A stretch of DNA of 64,000 nucleotides from Companilactobacillus hulinensis (GCF_003946555.1 NZ_RHOO01000010.1:1-64000), one strand, 5' to 3'; shown: positions 33,713-43,948, numbered from the stretch's first letter. Notes: generated by a model not told the origin, from the letters alone. A program made the numbers and translations.

Positions 33713-34297
33713 TTATTCAATACTGGAAATTATAGAATTAATCCGTCTTATATACAAACATTGATTATTCGGAGTTCTATATTTAGGAACTTCTTTAAAC
33801 CCATTTTCCGTGTAGAATTTTCTTAAATGAATTTCATCATCCACTTCCAAGTAAATTATTCTTCCACCAATTAATTGATATATTTTTTCAATCGTTTTAT
33901 ATATTAAGACCAACAATTCTGCGCCAGTAATGAGGTTTTTATGATTTTGATTTTTCCCCAGCTGACCTACTAAAATAGATTTTATTTCATAATTATCACG
34001 TTCCGTCTTATGACCAATCCCCAATAATTGTTTTTTCAAGGAATTAGAAAATTTAGAGAAATTGGTTTTTGAGATAATTAACGGTTTATTTGTAATTGAA
34101 TAGTATCCAACCAAAACATTTTTATTCTTGAACTCTGAGAAAACTAAATATGTTCTTGATAAATCCATTTTCTCAAATTGGATAGACTTGTATTTCAAGA
34201 AGCTTTCCACATCTTCATTAACTGAAGAAAACGTTCTGAATACTTTTTCTAAATCTTCATCGTCTATATCTTTTAACTGAACAATTTTATATCCCAC
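33713..34297 (-). CDS. GNAT-family acetyltransferase, possible toxin
   Basis: A 194-residue GNAT-like protein. The acetyl-CoA part reads IKSILVGQLGKNQNHKNLIT then GAELLVLIYKTIEKI, and the C-terminal LEVDDEIHLRKFYTENGFKE is typical. GTG start overlapping the previous stop by one base (TAGTG). Pairing with a small upstream gene resembles GNAT toxin-antitoxin modules such as TacAT or AtaRT, but the partner lacks an obvious ribbon-helix-helix. It could instead be an ordinary acetyltransferase. Confidence 0.68.
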   Translation of the reverse strand: MGYKIVQLKDIDDEDLEKVFRTFSSVNEDVESFLKYKSIQFEKMDLSRTYLVFSEFKNKNVLVGYYSITNKPLIISKTNFSKFSNSLKKQLLGIGHKTERDNYEIKSILVGQLGKNQNHKNLITGAELLVLIYKTIEKIYQLIGGRIIYLEVDDEIHLRKFYTENGFKEVPKYRTPNNQCLYIRRINSIISSIE

Positions 34298-34473
34298 TAT
34301 TTAAAATCATCCAAAATCGAATTAATAGACTTACGATCGTTCTTATTAATAAATTTCACTGGTTTACTAATTCTCACCGTTTTTTTCACTTTATCATTTT
34401 TTAAAGCGACGGCAAGTTTCTTTCCACCTTTTTGAGAGAAAACAAATTCTGTTTGAAAACTTTTTGTAGACAT
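34297..34473 (-). CDS. Small basic partner of the GNAT gene
   Basis: A 58-residue Lys-rich protein (MSTKSFQTEFVFSQKGGKKL...). It ends IRISKPVKFINKND-type sequence followed by a short acidic helix (SINSILDDFK). No DNA-binding motif recognised. The ATG at 34473 is eight bases from SD AAGGACGG. Its stop overlaps the GNAT start, giving translational coupling. Candidate antitoxin by position only. Confidence 0.6.
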   Translation of the reverse strand: MSTKSFQTEFVFSQKGGKKLAVALKNDKVKKTVRISKPVKFINKNDRKSINSILDDFK

Positions 34474-34572
34474 AATTAACACCGTCCTTAAGGGCGAACT
34501 ATTTTAAGGTAATGTTATCATCTAATAGATAGAATTAACAACCACTTTTACTTTGTAAAAAATATAAAGTTT

Positions 34573-35325
34573 TTAATACAAATAATACTCAAAGAAATTG
34601 GCTATCTTATCCATCAAACGTGTCTCAACCAAATGCTTAGCCTTATATCCAGTAATGAACGCAACCTGTTCAGCGTATGGTTGTCCTTGAATGCTGTCGA
34701 AGAACTTTTTCGATTGGCTATAAGGAATCCGCTCATCATCAGTTCCATGCCAGAACAGTACTGGCCGATTATTGAGAGTCTCAGGATAATTATTCAAATC
34801 ATAATTATCGATCCAGCTAGTCAAATTTTCCATATCTTTAGGAACATACAAATGATGTTTAGCGGCAGAATCACGAACTAATTTGGCATAAGCATTCAGA
34901 TTAGGTGTCCCCATGATAATCGTCGCAGCGGTTATCTCTGGATGCTGCGTTAATAGTGCACCAGTTGTCATTCCACCCATGGAATACCCACCAACACCAA
35001 TTTTTTCATCCAAAACAAGATCACGATTCAAGTAAAAATCCTTTACCAAGTCAAATTCAGCCAGATTACCTTGAATACTGTTCCAAAATGTAAAAGAAGG
35101 AATCGACGAAATATCTTCACGGCGCTGTCCATGATTCATAGCATCAGGTAAAATGACTCGGATATTTTTCTTAGCTAGCTTTCGAGCCTGAGTCAAAACT
35201 AGTTCTTTATCCGATCTCCATCCGTGATAAAAGATCACCAACGGAACTTTGCTATAACGGTATTTTTCTTCAACAACTTCCAATATCGGTACATCTTGCA
35301 ATGTTCTCTGATATATTTTCACCAT
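34573..35325 (-). CDS. Alpha/beta-hydrolase (YitV/YtmA-like esterase)
   Basis: A 250-residue cytosolic serine hydrolase. HGWRSDKEL forms the oxyanion region, GGYSMGG (nucleophile Ser) is canonical, and WHGTDDERIPY supplies the Asp; His is in KAKHLVETRLMDKI. Substrate unknown. The ATG at 35325 follows SD GAGGTG; the earlier GTG lies within that SD. Repeats A6 and A7 lie upstream. Confidence 0.85.
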   Translation of the reverse strand: MVKIYQRTLQDVPILEVVEEKYRYSKVPLVIFYHGWRSDKELVLTQARKLAKKNIRVILPDAMNHGQRREDISSIPSFTFWNSIQGNLAEFDLVKDFYLNRDLVLDEKIGVGGYSMGGMTTGALLTQHPEITAATIIMGTPNLNAYAKLVRDSAAKHHLYVPKDMENLTSWIDNYDLNNYPETLNNRPVLFWHGTDDERIPYSQSKKFFDSIQGQPYAEQVAFITGYKAKHLVETRLMDKIANFFEYYLY

Positions 35326-35390
35326 CTCAATCACCTCAAGATAATATTACTTGATTATATGAGAAATATAAAAGTATTTATTTGTGTGGG

Positions 35391-35557
35391 CCTACGGTTA
35401 AGAAAGTTGTAACTGCTGTGTGAACCGATTCGAGCCACGGTCTCTCATCTCGACTTGAAGCTTTGCTTTGCAAATCTCCAAGCTCGTCCGTGGAGTAAGA
35501 ACGGTAAAACGCAGTTCAACTCCACATTCACAGCAGTTACAATTTTCTTAACCTCCG
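35391..35557 (+). repeat. Family A structured repeat, copy A6 (sense)
   Basis: Outer arms GGTTAAGAAAgTTGTAACTG / CAGTTACAATTTTCTTAACC-type pairing. Core CCACGGTCTCtcatCTCGACTT then CCAAGCTCGTCCGTGG. Convergent pair with A7. Confidence 0.8.
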
Positions 35558-35656
35558 AATTTTTTATCCATACTTCATTCCAAATCCAATAATGCAATTA
35601 TTCAAGACAATTACTAAAAACTCTGACAATCACACATTTAGCAATTCATACAAACC

Positions 35657-35839
35657 AGCCGGAAGTTGAAAAAAATGGAATCAGCGGTGATAGTTCTGTT
35701 AGAACGTCGAAGACGTACTTACAGAACTGGATGTCTTTTGAAATCTGCGGTTCATGCAGAGTTCAAAAGCAAGACCTCAGACCGCCTTATGGCTGAGGTC
35801 GGTCCCACAGCAGATTCCATTTTTTTCAACTGGAGGTGG
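35657..35839 (-). repeat. Family A structured repeat, copy A7 (antisense)
   Basis: Arms GTTGAAAAAAATGGAATC / GATTCCATTTTTTTCAAC are perfect. Core in reverse: AAGACCTCAGACCGCC ... GGCTGAGGTCGGTCCC. Confidence 0.8.
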
Positions 35840-35858
35840 ACAACAGAAAACAAAAAAA

Positions 35859-35880
35859 GCCGGGGATTAAACACCCCGGC
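35859..35880 (-). terminator. Strong terminator
   Basis: GCCGGGG / CCCCGGC hairpin followed by a T-run on the minus strand, just after the stop at 35889. Confidence 0.92.
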
Positions 35881-35888
35881 AAAGCAAA

Positions 35889-36167
35889 CTAATATCTATT
35901 AGATCTGTTAAAAGATTGATTGATCTTAAAAATCAATTCATCGACATCGCGTTCGTTAACGTGATCAGTCTTCTCGTCGTATTCGATTAAATCTCTTCGA
36001 AAATCCAGCAAAGCTGGTTCAAAATCACTGTCTTCAAAACGATCAAGGTATTGCATGACGATGCCTATTAGATTTCTCTCAGAAAGCATGTTAAATTCAC
36101 CAACAGACTCCTCTATTGTTTGAATTACTTCTTTACGGTCCATCTTACGTTCTTCCATTTCCTCCAA
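35889..36167 (-). CDS. Small acidic protein of unknown function
   Basis: A 92-residue, charged, probably all-helical cytosolic protein (MDRKEVIQTIEESVGEFNML ... ERDVDELIFKINQSF). Not recognised. The start is uncertain: TTG at 36167 has GGCGGGG upstream, while two in-frame ATGs (codons 4 and 9) have poorer spacing. A very strong terminator follows, arguing for a real, separately transcribed gene. Confidence 0.65.
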   Translation of the reverse strand: MEEMEERKMDRKEVIQTIEESVGEFNMLSERNLIGIVMQYLDRFEDSDFEPALLDFRRDLIEYDEKTDHVNERDVDELIFKINQSFNRSNRY

Positions 36168-36455
36168 GGTATTCCCCGCCTTTCTTCGTTGAAAATGAAT
36201 TACCCCTTTTAATCATTGCGCAGAACTTGTATTGAAGCTCATGAAGACATTATCTAACATTTTTTATTGGTTTGGAATTCACTTTTATATAATAAAATTA
36301 TATCGAATTGACCTATACCTATTGCAACAAGCCTTTTCGTAGCCTGAACGGATGAAAAACTGTTTTAAACTTATTTAAACAAATTTCCACGTCAATATTT
36401 AAATATTTATGAAAGCATTATAGATATTATAGTATATAAGCTATATAATTAAGTT

Positions 36456-36611
36456 GTTTATACTGGCGGGAATGTATAAACTTAATAACGAAAGTTATTA
36501 TTCAAAGTGGTACTCCTTCTCAACTGCTTAAAAATCAGGGTTTGTGGTAGGCCTTGATTTTAAAAATTCTCGCATAAAGGGTGGAAGTTTGTGGTAGACT
36601 TCCGCCTTTTT
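36456..36611 (+). ncRNA. Candidate structured small RNA
   Basis: No coding frame. TATAAT (36444-36449, with TAGATA 17 bp upstream) would start a transcript at about 36456, exactly where hairpin 1 begins: GTTTATAC / GTATAAAC (36456-36481). Hairpin 2 is TAATAAC-GAAA-GTTATTA (36483-36500). Hairpin 3 is AAATCAGGG / CCTTGATTT (36532-36560). Hairpin 4 is GGTGGAAGT / ACTTCCGCC (36580-36606) followed by TTTTT, an intrinsic terminator. Hairpins 3 and 4 present the same loop, TTTGTGGTAG. The architecture is that of a trans-acting sRNA of about 155 nt; no known family was recognised. Confidence 0.6.
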
Positions 36612-36635
36612 GTTTTGTCTAAAAACATGTAACAA

Positions 36636-36677
36636 AAAACGACCGTAAATGTAAAAAATTACATCTACAGTCGTTTT
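36636..36677. terminator. carB terminator (bidirectional)
   Basis: AAAACGACcGTAaATGT / ACATcTACaGTCGTTTT with T-rich flank on both sides. Confidence 0.82.
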
Positions 36678-36684
36678 ATTTTAT

Positions 36685-39600
36685 CTAAAGTGCGTGTATA
36701 TAGTATGCTCTCTCATTCAAAACATCCAACATTGCTTTGATCGTATCAACTGCTGTGAACAGTGGAACACCATGAGCAATTGCTAATGCTCTGATATCCA
36801 CTCCAACTTTATCGTTCAAAACATTATTGATGACCATTTGAATATTTTTCTTCAACATTTCTTGATCTAGTTTTTCTTCAACTATATTTTCTACTGGAAC
36901 ACCATTCTGTCTCAAATAATCGCCAGTTTCGCCCACTGAATACAACTTGTATCCCAGTTCGACGAATTGTTTAGCAAATCCCAAAACTTCTTCATTGTCT
37001 TGTGGATTATTATCGATAACAATATTTCCGTAATCAGGAATGTGAGTCTTAGTAGCTTCAAAGGCCTTGTAAAGTGCCTTTTCCACAGTAACATCAGTTC
37101 CCATTACTTCACCTGTTGACTTCATCTCTGGTCCTAATAATCCATCAACTCCAGCCAGTTTGAAGAATGAGAACACTGGTGCTTTGACGTGAATTGTCTT
37201 ACCTGTTGGTGCCAAGCCGTCAGAATATCCCTGATCATGCAGGCTTTGACCCAATATCACCTTAGTGGCGACTTGTGCCATTGGAATATCAGTGACCTTA
37301 CTCAAAAATGGCACTGTTCTACTAGCTCTAGGATTAACTTCAATGACATAGACCTTTTCATCATGAATAACGAATTGAATGTTCATCATCCCTATACAAT
37401 TCAAGTCTTTTGCCAACGCCTTGGTATACTCAACTATTTTGTCTTTAATAGCTATTGAGAAGCTCTGAGATGGGTAGATTGCCATTGAGTCACCAGAATG
37501 AACACCGGCACGTTCGATGTGTTCCATAATACCTGGAATCAAGACTGTTTCACCGTCACAAATTGCGTCCACTTCACATTCCTTACCTATTAGATAATGG
37601 TCGACTAGAACTGGATGGTCATGTGATGCTTGTACAGCTGTGTGCATGTAATAATCCAAGTCTTCCTTACGATGAATGATCCGCATAGCTCTTCCACCTA
37701 GAACATAACTTGGACGAACTAATACAGGATAACCGACACGTTCGGCGATTGATATCGCATCATCAGCATTGTCGGCTGTATCTCCAGTAGGGTGACTGAT
37801 ACCAGCATTCTTGATAACTTGTTCGAACTCATCACGGTCTTCAGCGCGATTGATATCCTTCACACTTGTACCAAGAACTTTCACTCCGTGTTCTGACAAT
37901 GGTTCTGCCAGATTAATGGCTGTTTGACCACCAAATTGTAAGATAACACCTTCTGGTTGTTCCAAGTCAATTACATTCAACACATCTTCCAGCGTTAATG
38001 GCTCAAAGTACAATTTATCAGAGATCGAGAAGTCAGTTGACACTGTCTCAGGATTACTGTTCATGATAATGGCTTCATAGCCATTCTTTTGAATTGCCTT
38101 GACCGAATGAACAGTTGCGTAGTCAAACTCTACACCTTGCCCAATTCTGATAGGACCAGAACCAATAACTAGGATCGACTTCTTCTTGCTGACGATACTT
38201 TCATTCTCGAATTCATATGTTCCATAAAAGTACGGCGTCTCTGATTCGAATTCACCGGCACAAGTATCGACCATCTTATAAACTGGCAACATCTTATTAT
38301 CAAGTCTTAATTGTCTAACTTCATCTTCTGTTTCATTCCAGAGCTCTGCAATCGCAAAATCTGAAAAGCCATTCTTCTTGGCATTTAATAGAACTTCCAA
38401 ATCACCAACATGTTCCTTCAAATCATTTTCGATCTCAATAATATGTAGTAATTTGTCCAAATAGAATAATGTAATATTGGTTTTGTCAGCCAAATCTTCA
38501 ATCGACTGTCCACGATGAATTGCTTCTGATAGATAGAATAATCTGTCATCTTTGGCATGAACGACACCATCTTCTAATTCTTCATCTGTTAAAGAATGAA
38601 GTTCTGGCTTATCCAAGTAATTCAAACCTATTTCTAATGAACGAACTGCCTTCAAAGTTGCTTCTTCGATATTCCTACCGATAGCCATAACTTCACCAGT
38701 TGCCTTCATTTGTGTACCTAACAATCTGTCAGCATCAGTGAACTTATCGAATGGCCAGCGTGGTATCTTACAGACAACATAATCAAGTGCTGGTTCGAAT
38801 TCAGCATAAGTTGTTCCAGTAACCGGATTAATGATCTCATCCAAGGTCAATCCAACAGCAATCTTGGCCGCCACTTTAGCAATTGGATAACCAGTGGCTT
38901 TAGATGCCAAAGCACTTGAACGACTAACTCTTGGATTAACTTCGATAACATAATACTGGAAGCTGTTAGGGTCAAGTGCGAGTTGAACATTGCATCCCCC
39001 TTCGATTTTCAAAGCTCTGATAAGTTTCAGTGCTACATCACGCAACATCTGAACTTCTCTGTCAGACAATGTCTGAACTGGAGCATATACGATTGAATCT
39101 CCAGTGTGGATTCCAACTGGATCGAAGTTCTCCATATTACAGACGACCATTGCATTGTCAGCGGCATCTCTCATAACTTCGAATTCGATTTCTTTATAAC
39201 CGGCAATACTTTGCTCGAGCAGAATTTGAGTGACCGGTGACAAACTCAAACCATTATCAGCAATTTCTCTTAATTCAGTTTCATCATGTGCAATACCACC
39301 ACCAGTACCACCCATTGTGAAGGCTGGACGAACGATGACGGGATAGCCGATTTTGTTAGCTGAATTAACAGCTTCTTCTACTGTATGATCGATTGACGAC
39401 TGAGGTACTGGTTCATTCAAGTCATTCATTAACTGACGGAACTTCTCACGGTCTTCCGCCTTATCAATGGCATCAAGCTTAGTTCCTAACAATTCAATAT
39501 CAAGTTCATCTAAGATTCCAGACTTCGATAGTTCCATTGCCATGTTCAAACCTTGTTGTCCACCAAGCGTTGGTAGAATTGCATCAGGTCGTTCTCTGCG

Positions 39601-39831
39601 AAGGATCTGTGAGACGAATTGGAAGGTAATTGGTTCAATATAAACTTTATCGGCGATTTCTTTGTCAGTCATGATAGTCGCAGGGTTGGAATTGACCAAC
39701 ACTACTTCATAATTAAGTTCCTTTAGCGCCATACAAGCCTGTGTTCCTGAATAATCGAACTCGGCAGCCTGTCCAATAATTATCGGACCTGAACCGATAA
39801 CCATAATTTTATTAATATCAGTTCTCTTCAT
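36685..39831 (-). CDS. carB: Carbamoyl-phosphate synthase large subunit
   Basis: A 1048-residue subunit making carbamoyl phosphate from glutamine-derived ammonia, bicarbonate and two ATP, for arginine and pyrimidines. Two homologous ATP-grasp halves each start IGSGPIxIGQxxEFDY (residues 12 and about 555). [12 protein letters not shown] and [11 protein letters not shown] are diagnostic, and a C-terminal MGS-like allosteric domain is present. Its ATG overlaps the carA stop by one base (TAATG). Confidence 0.97.
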   Translation of the reverse strand: MKRTDINKIMVIGSGPIIIGQAAEFDYSGTQACMALKELNYEVVLVNSNPATIMTDKEIADKVYIEPITFQFVSQILRRERPDAILPTLGGQQGLNMAMELSKSGILDELDIELLGTKLDAIDKAEDREKFRQLMNDLNEPVPQSSIDHTVEEAVNSANKIGYPVIVRPAFTMGGTGGGIAHDETELREIADNGLSLSPVTQILLEQSIAGYKEIEFEVMRDAADNAMVVCNMENFDPVGIHTGDSIVYAPVQTLSDREVQMLRDVALKLIRALKIEGGCNVQLALDPNSFQYYVIEVNPRVSRSSALASKATGYPIAKVAAKIAVGLTLDEIINPVTGTTYAEFEPALDYVVCKIPRWPFDKFTDADRLLGTQMKATGEVMAIGRNIEEATLKAVRSLEIGLNYLDKPELHSLTDEELEDGVVHAKDDRLFYLSEAIHRGQSIEDLADKTNITLFYLDKLLHIIEIENDLKEHVGDLEVLLNAKKNGFSDFAIAELWNETEDEVRQLRLDNKMLPVYKMVDTCAGEFESETPYFYGTYEFENESIVSKKKSILVIGSGPIRIGQGVEFDYATVHSVKAIQKNGYEAIIMNSNPETVSTDFSISDKLYFEPLTLEDVLNVIDLEQPEGVILQFGGQTAINLAEPLSEHGVKVLGTSVKDINRAEDRDEFEQVIKNAGISHPTGDTADNADDAISIAERVGYPVLVRPSYVLGGRAMRIIHRKEDLDYYMHTAVQASHDHPVLVDHYLIGKECEVDAICDGETVLIPGIMEHIERAGVHSGDSMAIYPSQSFSIAIKDKIVEYTKALAKDLNCIGMMNIQFVIHDEKVYVIEVNPRASRTVPFLSKVTDIPMAQVATKVILGQSLHDQGYSDGLAPTGKTIHVKAPVFSFFKLAGVDGLLGPEMKSTGEVMGTDVTVEKALYKAFEATKTHIPDYGNIVIDNNPQDNEEVLGFAKQFVELGYKLYSVGETGDYLRQNGVPVENIVEEKLDQEMLKKNIQMVINNVLNDKVGVDIRALAIAHGVPLFTAVDTIKAMLDVLNERAYYIHAL

Positions 39832-40907
39832 TATTTAGCTTTCTCCTTCGCATTATCTTCCATCATTTTGATGAAGCTATCAAAGATATAATCGGCATCA
39901 TGTGGACCAGGTGCTGCATCGGGATGGAATTGCACAGAAAAAGCCGAATAGATCTTGTGTCGTATTCCCTCAACGGTATGGTCATTGATTTCTTCGTGGG
40001 TCACTTCGAGATTGGTTCCTTTTAGTGATTCACTGTCAACAGCATATCCGTGGTTTTGCGACGTAAAGTCTATCCGGCCAGAAGAAAGTTCACGAACAGG
40101 GTGATTGAATCCACGGTGTCCAAATTTCATTTTGAAAGTATCCGCCCCATTGGCTAAAGCAAATAATTGATGACCTAAACAAATTCCAAATAAAGGTACT
40201 TGTGCCTCTACTTCTCTGATCATCTCTAATGCATCAACATCTTTAGGGTCTCCAGGTCCATTAGTTAACATGACACCATCGGGATCAAGATCCAAAATAG
40301 TTTTTGCATCAGTATCTGCGGGTACAACGGTTAAGTTACAGTTTCTCTTATTCAACTCTCTAATTATCGAATTCTTCAATCCAAAATCGACCACAACAAC
40401 TTTCTTACCTGTTGCGGGTACGGCATATGCTTCATCAGTAGTACTTACTGCAACTTGATCGTGTCGAAGTTGAGCTTTCAACAAGTCTGATACTGTACTT
40501 TCAGTTACTTCATCAACCATTACGGCCTTCATAGCACCCTTTGTTCGAATGTGTCGAGTAACAGCGCGTGTATCAATTCCACTGATTCCGGGGATTTTGT
40601 TTTCCTTTAAATAATCATCTAATGACGTATTCATGCGCCAGTTGTTGGATCGTCGGGCTAATTCATGTACTACTACGCCCTTTACAGTTGGGGCGTTTGA
40701 TTCAAAATCATCGGGATTGATTCCGTAGTTTCCTATTAATGGATAAGTGAACATCAAAATCTCTCCATTATATGATTGGTCAGTAATTGATTCTTGATAT
40801 CCTGACATACCAGTATTAAATACTAGTTCGCCAATTGTTGAAGCGCTTGCACCGAATGCTTGTCCAGGATAGATATTTCCGTCTTCTAGAACTAAATAAC
40901 GTTTCAT
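39831..40907 (-). CDS. carA: Carbamoyl-phosphate synthase small subunit
   Basis: A 358-residue glutamine amidotransferase subunit that releases ammonia for CarB. The N-terminal CPSase_sm domain ([16 protein letters not shown]) is followed by a class I GATase with nucleophile Cys in [13 protein letters not shown] and His in [18 protein letters not shown] start. First gene of carAB. A TGAAT/ATTCA palindrome between the promoter region and the gene fits arginine control. Confidence 0.97.
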   Translation of the reverse strand: MKRYLVLEDGNIYPGQAFGASASTIGELVFNTGMSGYQESITDQSYNGEILMFTYPLIGNYGINPDDFESNAPTVKGVVVHELARRSNNWRMNTSLDDYLKENKIPGISGIDTRAVTRHIRTKGAMKAVMVDEVTESTVSDLLKAQLRHDQVAVSTTDEAYAVPATGKKVVVVDFGLKNSIIRELNKRNCNLTVVPADTDAKTILDLDPDGVMLTNGPGDPKDVDALEMIREVEAQVPLFGICLGHQLFALANGADTFKMKFGHRGFNHPVRELSSGRIDFTSQNHGYAVDSESLKGTNLEVTHEEINDHTVEGIRHKIYSAFSVQFHPDAAPGPHDADYIFDSFIKMMEDNAKEKAK

Positions 40908-40949
40908 CGAGACACCCTTTCTATTTAGAATTAGCCTTTATTGATCACT

Positions 40950-40967
40950 TTGAATCGAAGTATTCAA
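40950..40967. promoter_or_regulatory. Candidate ARG box upstream of carA
   Basis: TTGAAT-6-ATTCAA palindrome (TTGAATCGAAGTATTCAA), the pattern bound by ArgR/AhrC repressors, 43-60 bases upstream of the carA start. A TACAAT -10-like element lies further upstream. No pyrimidine (PyrR) attenuator is visible. Confidence 0.5.
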
Positions 40968-41052
40968 GTCGTGATTGTTTTAGATTGTACAACGGATTAT
41001 TAACAATTAAAACTATTTTTTTAATTTAATTATAAAATTATAAACGCAAAAA

Positions 41053-41077
41053 GCCCCCAACCACACAGGCTGAGGGC
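41053..41077 (-). terminator. Intrinsic terminator
   Basis: GCCCtCAgCC / GGtTGgGGGC stem followed by TTTTT on the minus strand; downstream of the gene at 41119-41397. Confidence 0.78.
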
Positions 41078-41118
41078 AATTATTATACATGTAGTATTTT
41101 TTTAATTATTATTGCGTA

Positions 41119-41397
41119 TTAGTGTTTGTTATATTCTGGATCGTCAAGATCTTCCTCAATATTCATTCCATAAAGATCATTTACTGGCGCATCCTTAGGC
41201 GCTGGATGAACCACCAGAATTGTTGTGGCGCCTTTGCTGCTAACGTATCCTACGAAGGTCGTTACTTCTTCAACATAATATGCTAGTCCGTCTGAATGAA
41301 TGATATATTGACCGGCAACTGGCATGTTTTCTACAAATACCTTGTTCATTCGGATATAGTCGTCCCCTTCGTGGAGAACGATAAGTACCTTATACAT
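41119..41397 (-). CDS. Small protein of unknown function
   Basis: A 92-residue protein: a beta-rich start (MYKVLIVLHEGDDYIRMNKV, then VAGQYIIHSDGLAYYVEEV), GATTILVVHPAPKDAP, and an acidic end (EEDLDDPEYNKH). No signal peptide or span. Family not recognised. SD GAGGGG. It has its own terminator. Repeats B6 and B7 lie upstream. Confidence 0.75.
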   Translation of the reverse strand: MYKVLIVLHEGDDYIRMNKVFVENMPVAGQYIIHSDGLAYYVEEVTTFVGYVSSKGATTILVVHPAPKDAPVNDLYGMNIEEDLDDPEYNKH

Positions 41398-41419
41398 GTA
41401 ACCCCTCCTTTTACTCTCT

Positions 41420-41540
41420 GAAACGAGTGATAGAGAAGCAACCCCCTGCGCTTACTACGGCTATTAACTGCACAAACTTTGTTTGTACAATTAATAGCCT
41501 AGGTAATGCTCAAGGTCTGAACGCTTCTCTTCCACTCTCT
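41420..41540 (+). repeat. Family B structured repeat, copy B6 (type I)
   Basis: Core CTGCGCTTACTACGGCTATT ... AATAGCCTAGGTAATGCTCA, outer stem AGAGAAGC / GCTTCTCT, inner ACAAACTTTGTTTGT hairpin. In tandem with B7. Confidence 0.78.
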
Positions 41541-41543
41541 ATT

Positions 41544-41659
41544 AAAACGAGTGGTAGAAGCCAAGTTTCTGCGCCTGCTACGAATAGTAAATGCGCCACT
41601 TTATGGCACTTTTACTATTCTAGGCAGTGCTCAAAACTTCCCGACTTCTTCCACTCTCT
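41544..41659 (+). repeat. Family B structured repeat, copy B7 (type II)
   Basis: Core CTGCGCCTGCTACGAATAG ... CTATTCTAGGCAGTGCTCA, flanks AAGTTT / AAACTT, outer stem GTAGAAG / CTTCTTC. Second member of a type I-type II doublet. Confidence 0.78.
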
Positions 41660-41700
41660 ATAAGAGTTGTAACATATCAAAGGCACAAATTGATAGTCAA

Positions 41701-42870
41701 TTACCTGTGTTTTATCAAGCGAACTCGATAAACATCGGGTATTTGACGGATTTTTTCAAGCAATTCATTCCCATTATCAATATCCAAGTTATCCACATCA
41801 ATTATTGAGTATGCGACATTTTTTCTGGCCGCATTCGCCATACTGGAAATATTGATCTCTAATTGTGCCAGATCAGTTGTTATCTGTCCGACCATATTGG
41901 GTACATTCTTATGAATAATGGTGAATCTGTAAGGAGCTTCAAAGGGAACTTTCATCTCAGGTAGATTGACTGACTGAACAGTATCTCCGGTCTCTAAGTA
42001 ACGCATGATCGTATTGGCGGCCTGTGTGGCTCCATTAGACTCAGCTTCTAGAGTTGATCCACCAATATGCGGGGTGATGATAACATTGTCCTGATCGGCA
42101 ATAACTGGTTCACCGAAGTCAGTGACATAATACTTGATCTTGTGATCCAGTACGTACTCCAATGCTACTTCGTTATCGACAATTCCCAAACGAGAATAGT
42201 TGAACAGAATAACATCATCTTTCATGGCTTCAATAACATCACGATTGATCAACTTATCGGTTTCGTCATTCTTAGGCACGTGTACTGTAACATAGTCCGC
42301 ATTTTTTACAGCTCGTTTGATGTTGTCAGCTCGATCAACATGGTTATTAATATTCCAAGCTGCATTACTTGATAGATGTGGATCGTATCCGATAACATTC
42401 ATCCCTAATTCCAATGCGGCCTCCGCAACTAATGAACCCACATGCCCCAATCCGATAACAGCCAAGTTCTTACCCATTAATTCTGTACCATTGAACTTAG
42501 TCTTATCGGCTTCAGTACGCTTAGAGATATCAGCACCCACATGAGTATTGGAATATTGATTAGCCGCAAAAATATTTCTCGATGCCGAAATCATCAGCGA
42601 AATAACCAATTCCTTAACAGCATTAGCGTTGCTCCCTGGTGTATTGAAGACAGCAATACCTTGTTCAGTTGCACGATGAACTGGCACATTATTGACGCCA
42701 GCTCCGGCACGAACGATTGTCTTAAGTGATTCGGGGAATTCTGCCTCTCGCATATTTACTGAGCGAATCAAATAGGCATCAGGATTTGCTCCTTGGTTGA
42801 TTTGAAAGTTATTAGTGAATGCGTCGAGACCACTCTGTGCGATAGCATTGAATGTTTTTACTTGATACAT
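41701..42870 (-). CDS. serA: D-3-phosphoglycerate dehydrogenase
   Basis: A 389-residue NAD-dependent enzyme, first step of serine synthesis. VGAGVNNVPVHRATEQGIAV, the NAD motif GLGHVGSLVAEAALELG and TPHIGGSTLEAE (catalytic His) are present. A C-terminal ACT domain (FTIIHKNVPNMVGQITTDLA) suggests feedback by serine. The ATG at 42870 is one base after the serC stop and uses an SD (GGGAGG) inside serC. It is second in serCA. Confidence 0.93.
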   Translation of the reverse strand: MYQVKTFNAIAQSGLDAFTNNFQINQGANPDAYLIRSVNMREAEFPESLKTIVRAGAGVNNVPVHRATEQGIAVFNTPGSNANAVKELVISLMISASRNIFAANQYSNTHVGADISKRTEADKTKFNGTELMGKNLAVIGLGHVGSLVAEAALELGMNVIGYDPHLSSNAAWNINNHVDRADNIKRAVKNADYVTVHVPKNDETDKLINRDVIEAMKDDVILFNYSRLGIVDNEVALEYVLDHKIKYYVTDFGEPVIADQDNVIITPHIGGSTLEAESNGATQAANTIMRYLETGDTVQSVNLPEMKVPFEAPYRFTIIHKNVPNMVGQITTDLAQLEINISSMANAARKNVAYSIIDVDNLDIDNGNELLEKIRQIPDVYRVRLIKHR

Positions 42871-42871
42871 A

Positions 42872-43948
42872 TTAATGTTCCTCCCAATAATTAGTTTCAA
42901 ATTTGTCTAAGAATTCCGTTAGTGCCGTGACACCTTCCATAGGCATAGCGTTATAAAGACTTGCACGCATCCCACCGACCAATCGGTGTCCTTTCAGATT
43001 CATTAACCCGGCTGCTGTAGCTTCTTTGATCACTTGTTTATCGACTTCTGGATCACCTGTGACGAAAGGAATATTGGTTAGCGATCTATCACATGGTTTG
43101 ATAAGGTTATTGAATAGTCTTGATTGATCTAGAAATTGATACAACTTACTAGATTTTTGACGATTTATTCGTTCCATTTCAGCAATTCCACCAATATCCT
43201 TGAGCCATTTTAATGTCAATTCAGCAGCGTAGATGGCAAATACCGGTGGCGTATTGAGCATTGAATTCTTGTTAGCCAGTGCCTGATAATCAAGCATGCT
43301 TGGCAGTTGCTTCTTCCCTATTAAGTCATCTCGAACAATGACCACTGTTAATCCGGCAATTCCTAGATTTTTCTGTGCTCCGGCATAGATGGCACCAAAA
43401 TCTTCCACATTATATTGCTGAGCCAAAAAGTTAGATGACATATCACCGACCAAAACTTTATTAGTTTTTGGTAAAATATCAAAAGCAGTTCCTTCAATTG
43501 TGTTATTAGTGGTTAAATGAATGTAGTCATAATTATTATTATCGTCAACGTAATTTGGAAGCTGATGATAATCTTGATTTTTAGATGATGCGACGATAGT
43601 TACTTTAGTACCAATTTTTTCAGCCTCTTCACCAGCTCTAATTGACCAGTGCCCTGTATCGATTAGACCAATGTGGTTATATCTCATGGCGAGGTTCATT
43701 GGAAGTGCTGTAAATTGCAGAGTTGCTCCTCCTTGGAGAAATAATATTCTGTAGTTGTCAGGAATCTTCATAAGATCTCTTAAGTCATTCTCAGCATCGT
43801 TGATGACATTATCAAAAAGTGCTGTACGATGCGATATTTCCATGACACTCATACCTGAATTTTGAAATGATGGGATATCTTCCTTGATTTGGGCTAAGAC
43901 TGGCTTAGGCAACATGGCTGGACCAGCTGAAAAATTGTATACTGTCAT
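42872..43948 (-). CDS. serC: Phosphoserine aminotransferase
   Basis: A 358-residue PLP enzyme converting 3-phosphohydroxypyruvate to phosphoserine. The start YNFSAGPAMLPKPVL, FLQGGATLQF, the Lys region YAGAQKNLGIAGLTVVIV and GGMRASLYNAMP are diagnostic. The ATG at 43948 has SD GGTGG; the upstream GTG lies in that SD. First gene of serCA, preceded by a leader with a serine-rich peptide and a terminator. Confidence 0.95.
   Translation of the reverse strand: MTVYNFSAGPAMLPKPVLAQIKEDIPSFQNSGMSVMEISHRTALFDNVINDAENDLRDLMKIPDNYRILFLQGGATLQFTALPMNLAMRYNHIGLIDTGHWSIRAGEEAEKIGTKVTIVASSKNQDYHQLPNYVDDNNNYDYIHLTTNNTIEGTAFDILPKTNKVLVGDMSSNFLAQQYNVEDFGAIYAGAQKNLGIAGLTVVIVRDDLIGKKQLPSMLDYQALANKNSMLNTPPVFAIYAAELTLKWLKDIGGIAEMERINRQKSSKLYQFLDQSRLFNNLIKPCDRSLTNIPFVTGDPEVDKQVIKEATAAGLMNLKGHRLVGGMRASLYNAMPMEGVTALTEFLDKFETNYWEEH

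Noticed and set aside
40908-41040. PyrR attenuator upstream of carA
   Set aside because: Leader is short and lacks a terminator/anti-terminator; only an ARG-box-like palindrome is visible.
41578-41590. ComX-type promoter box TACGAATA
   Set aside because: It is part of the paired core of repeat B7 and varies among copies (TACGGATA, TACGATTA).
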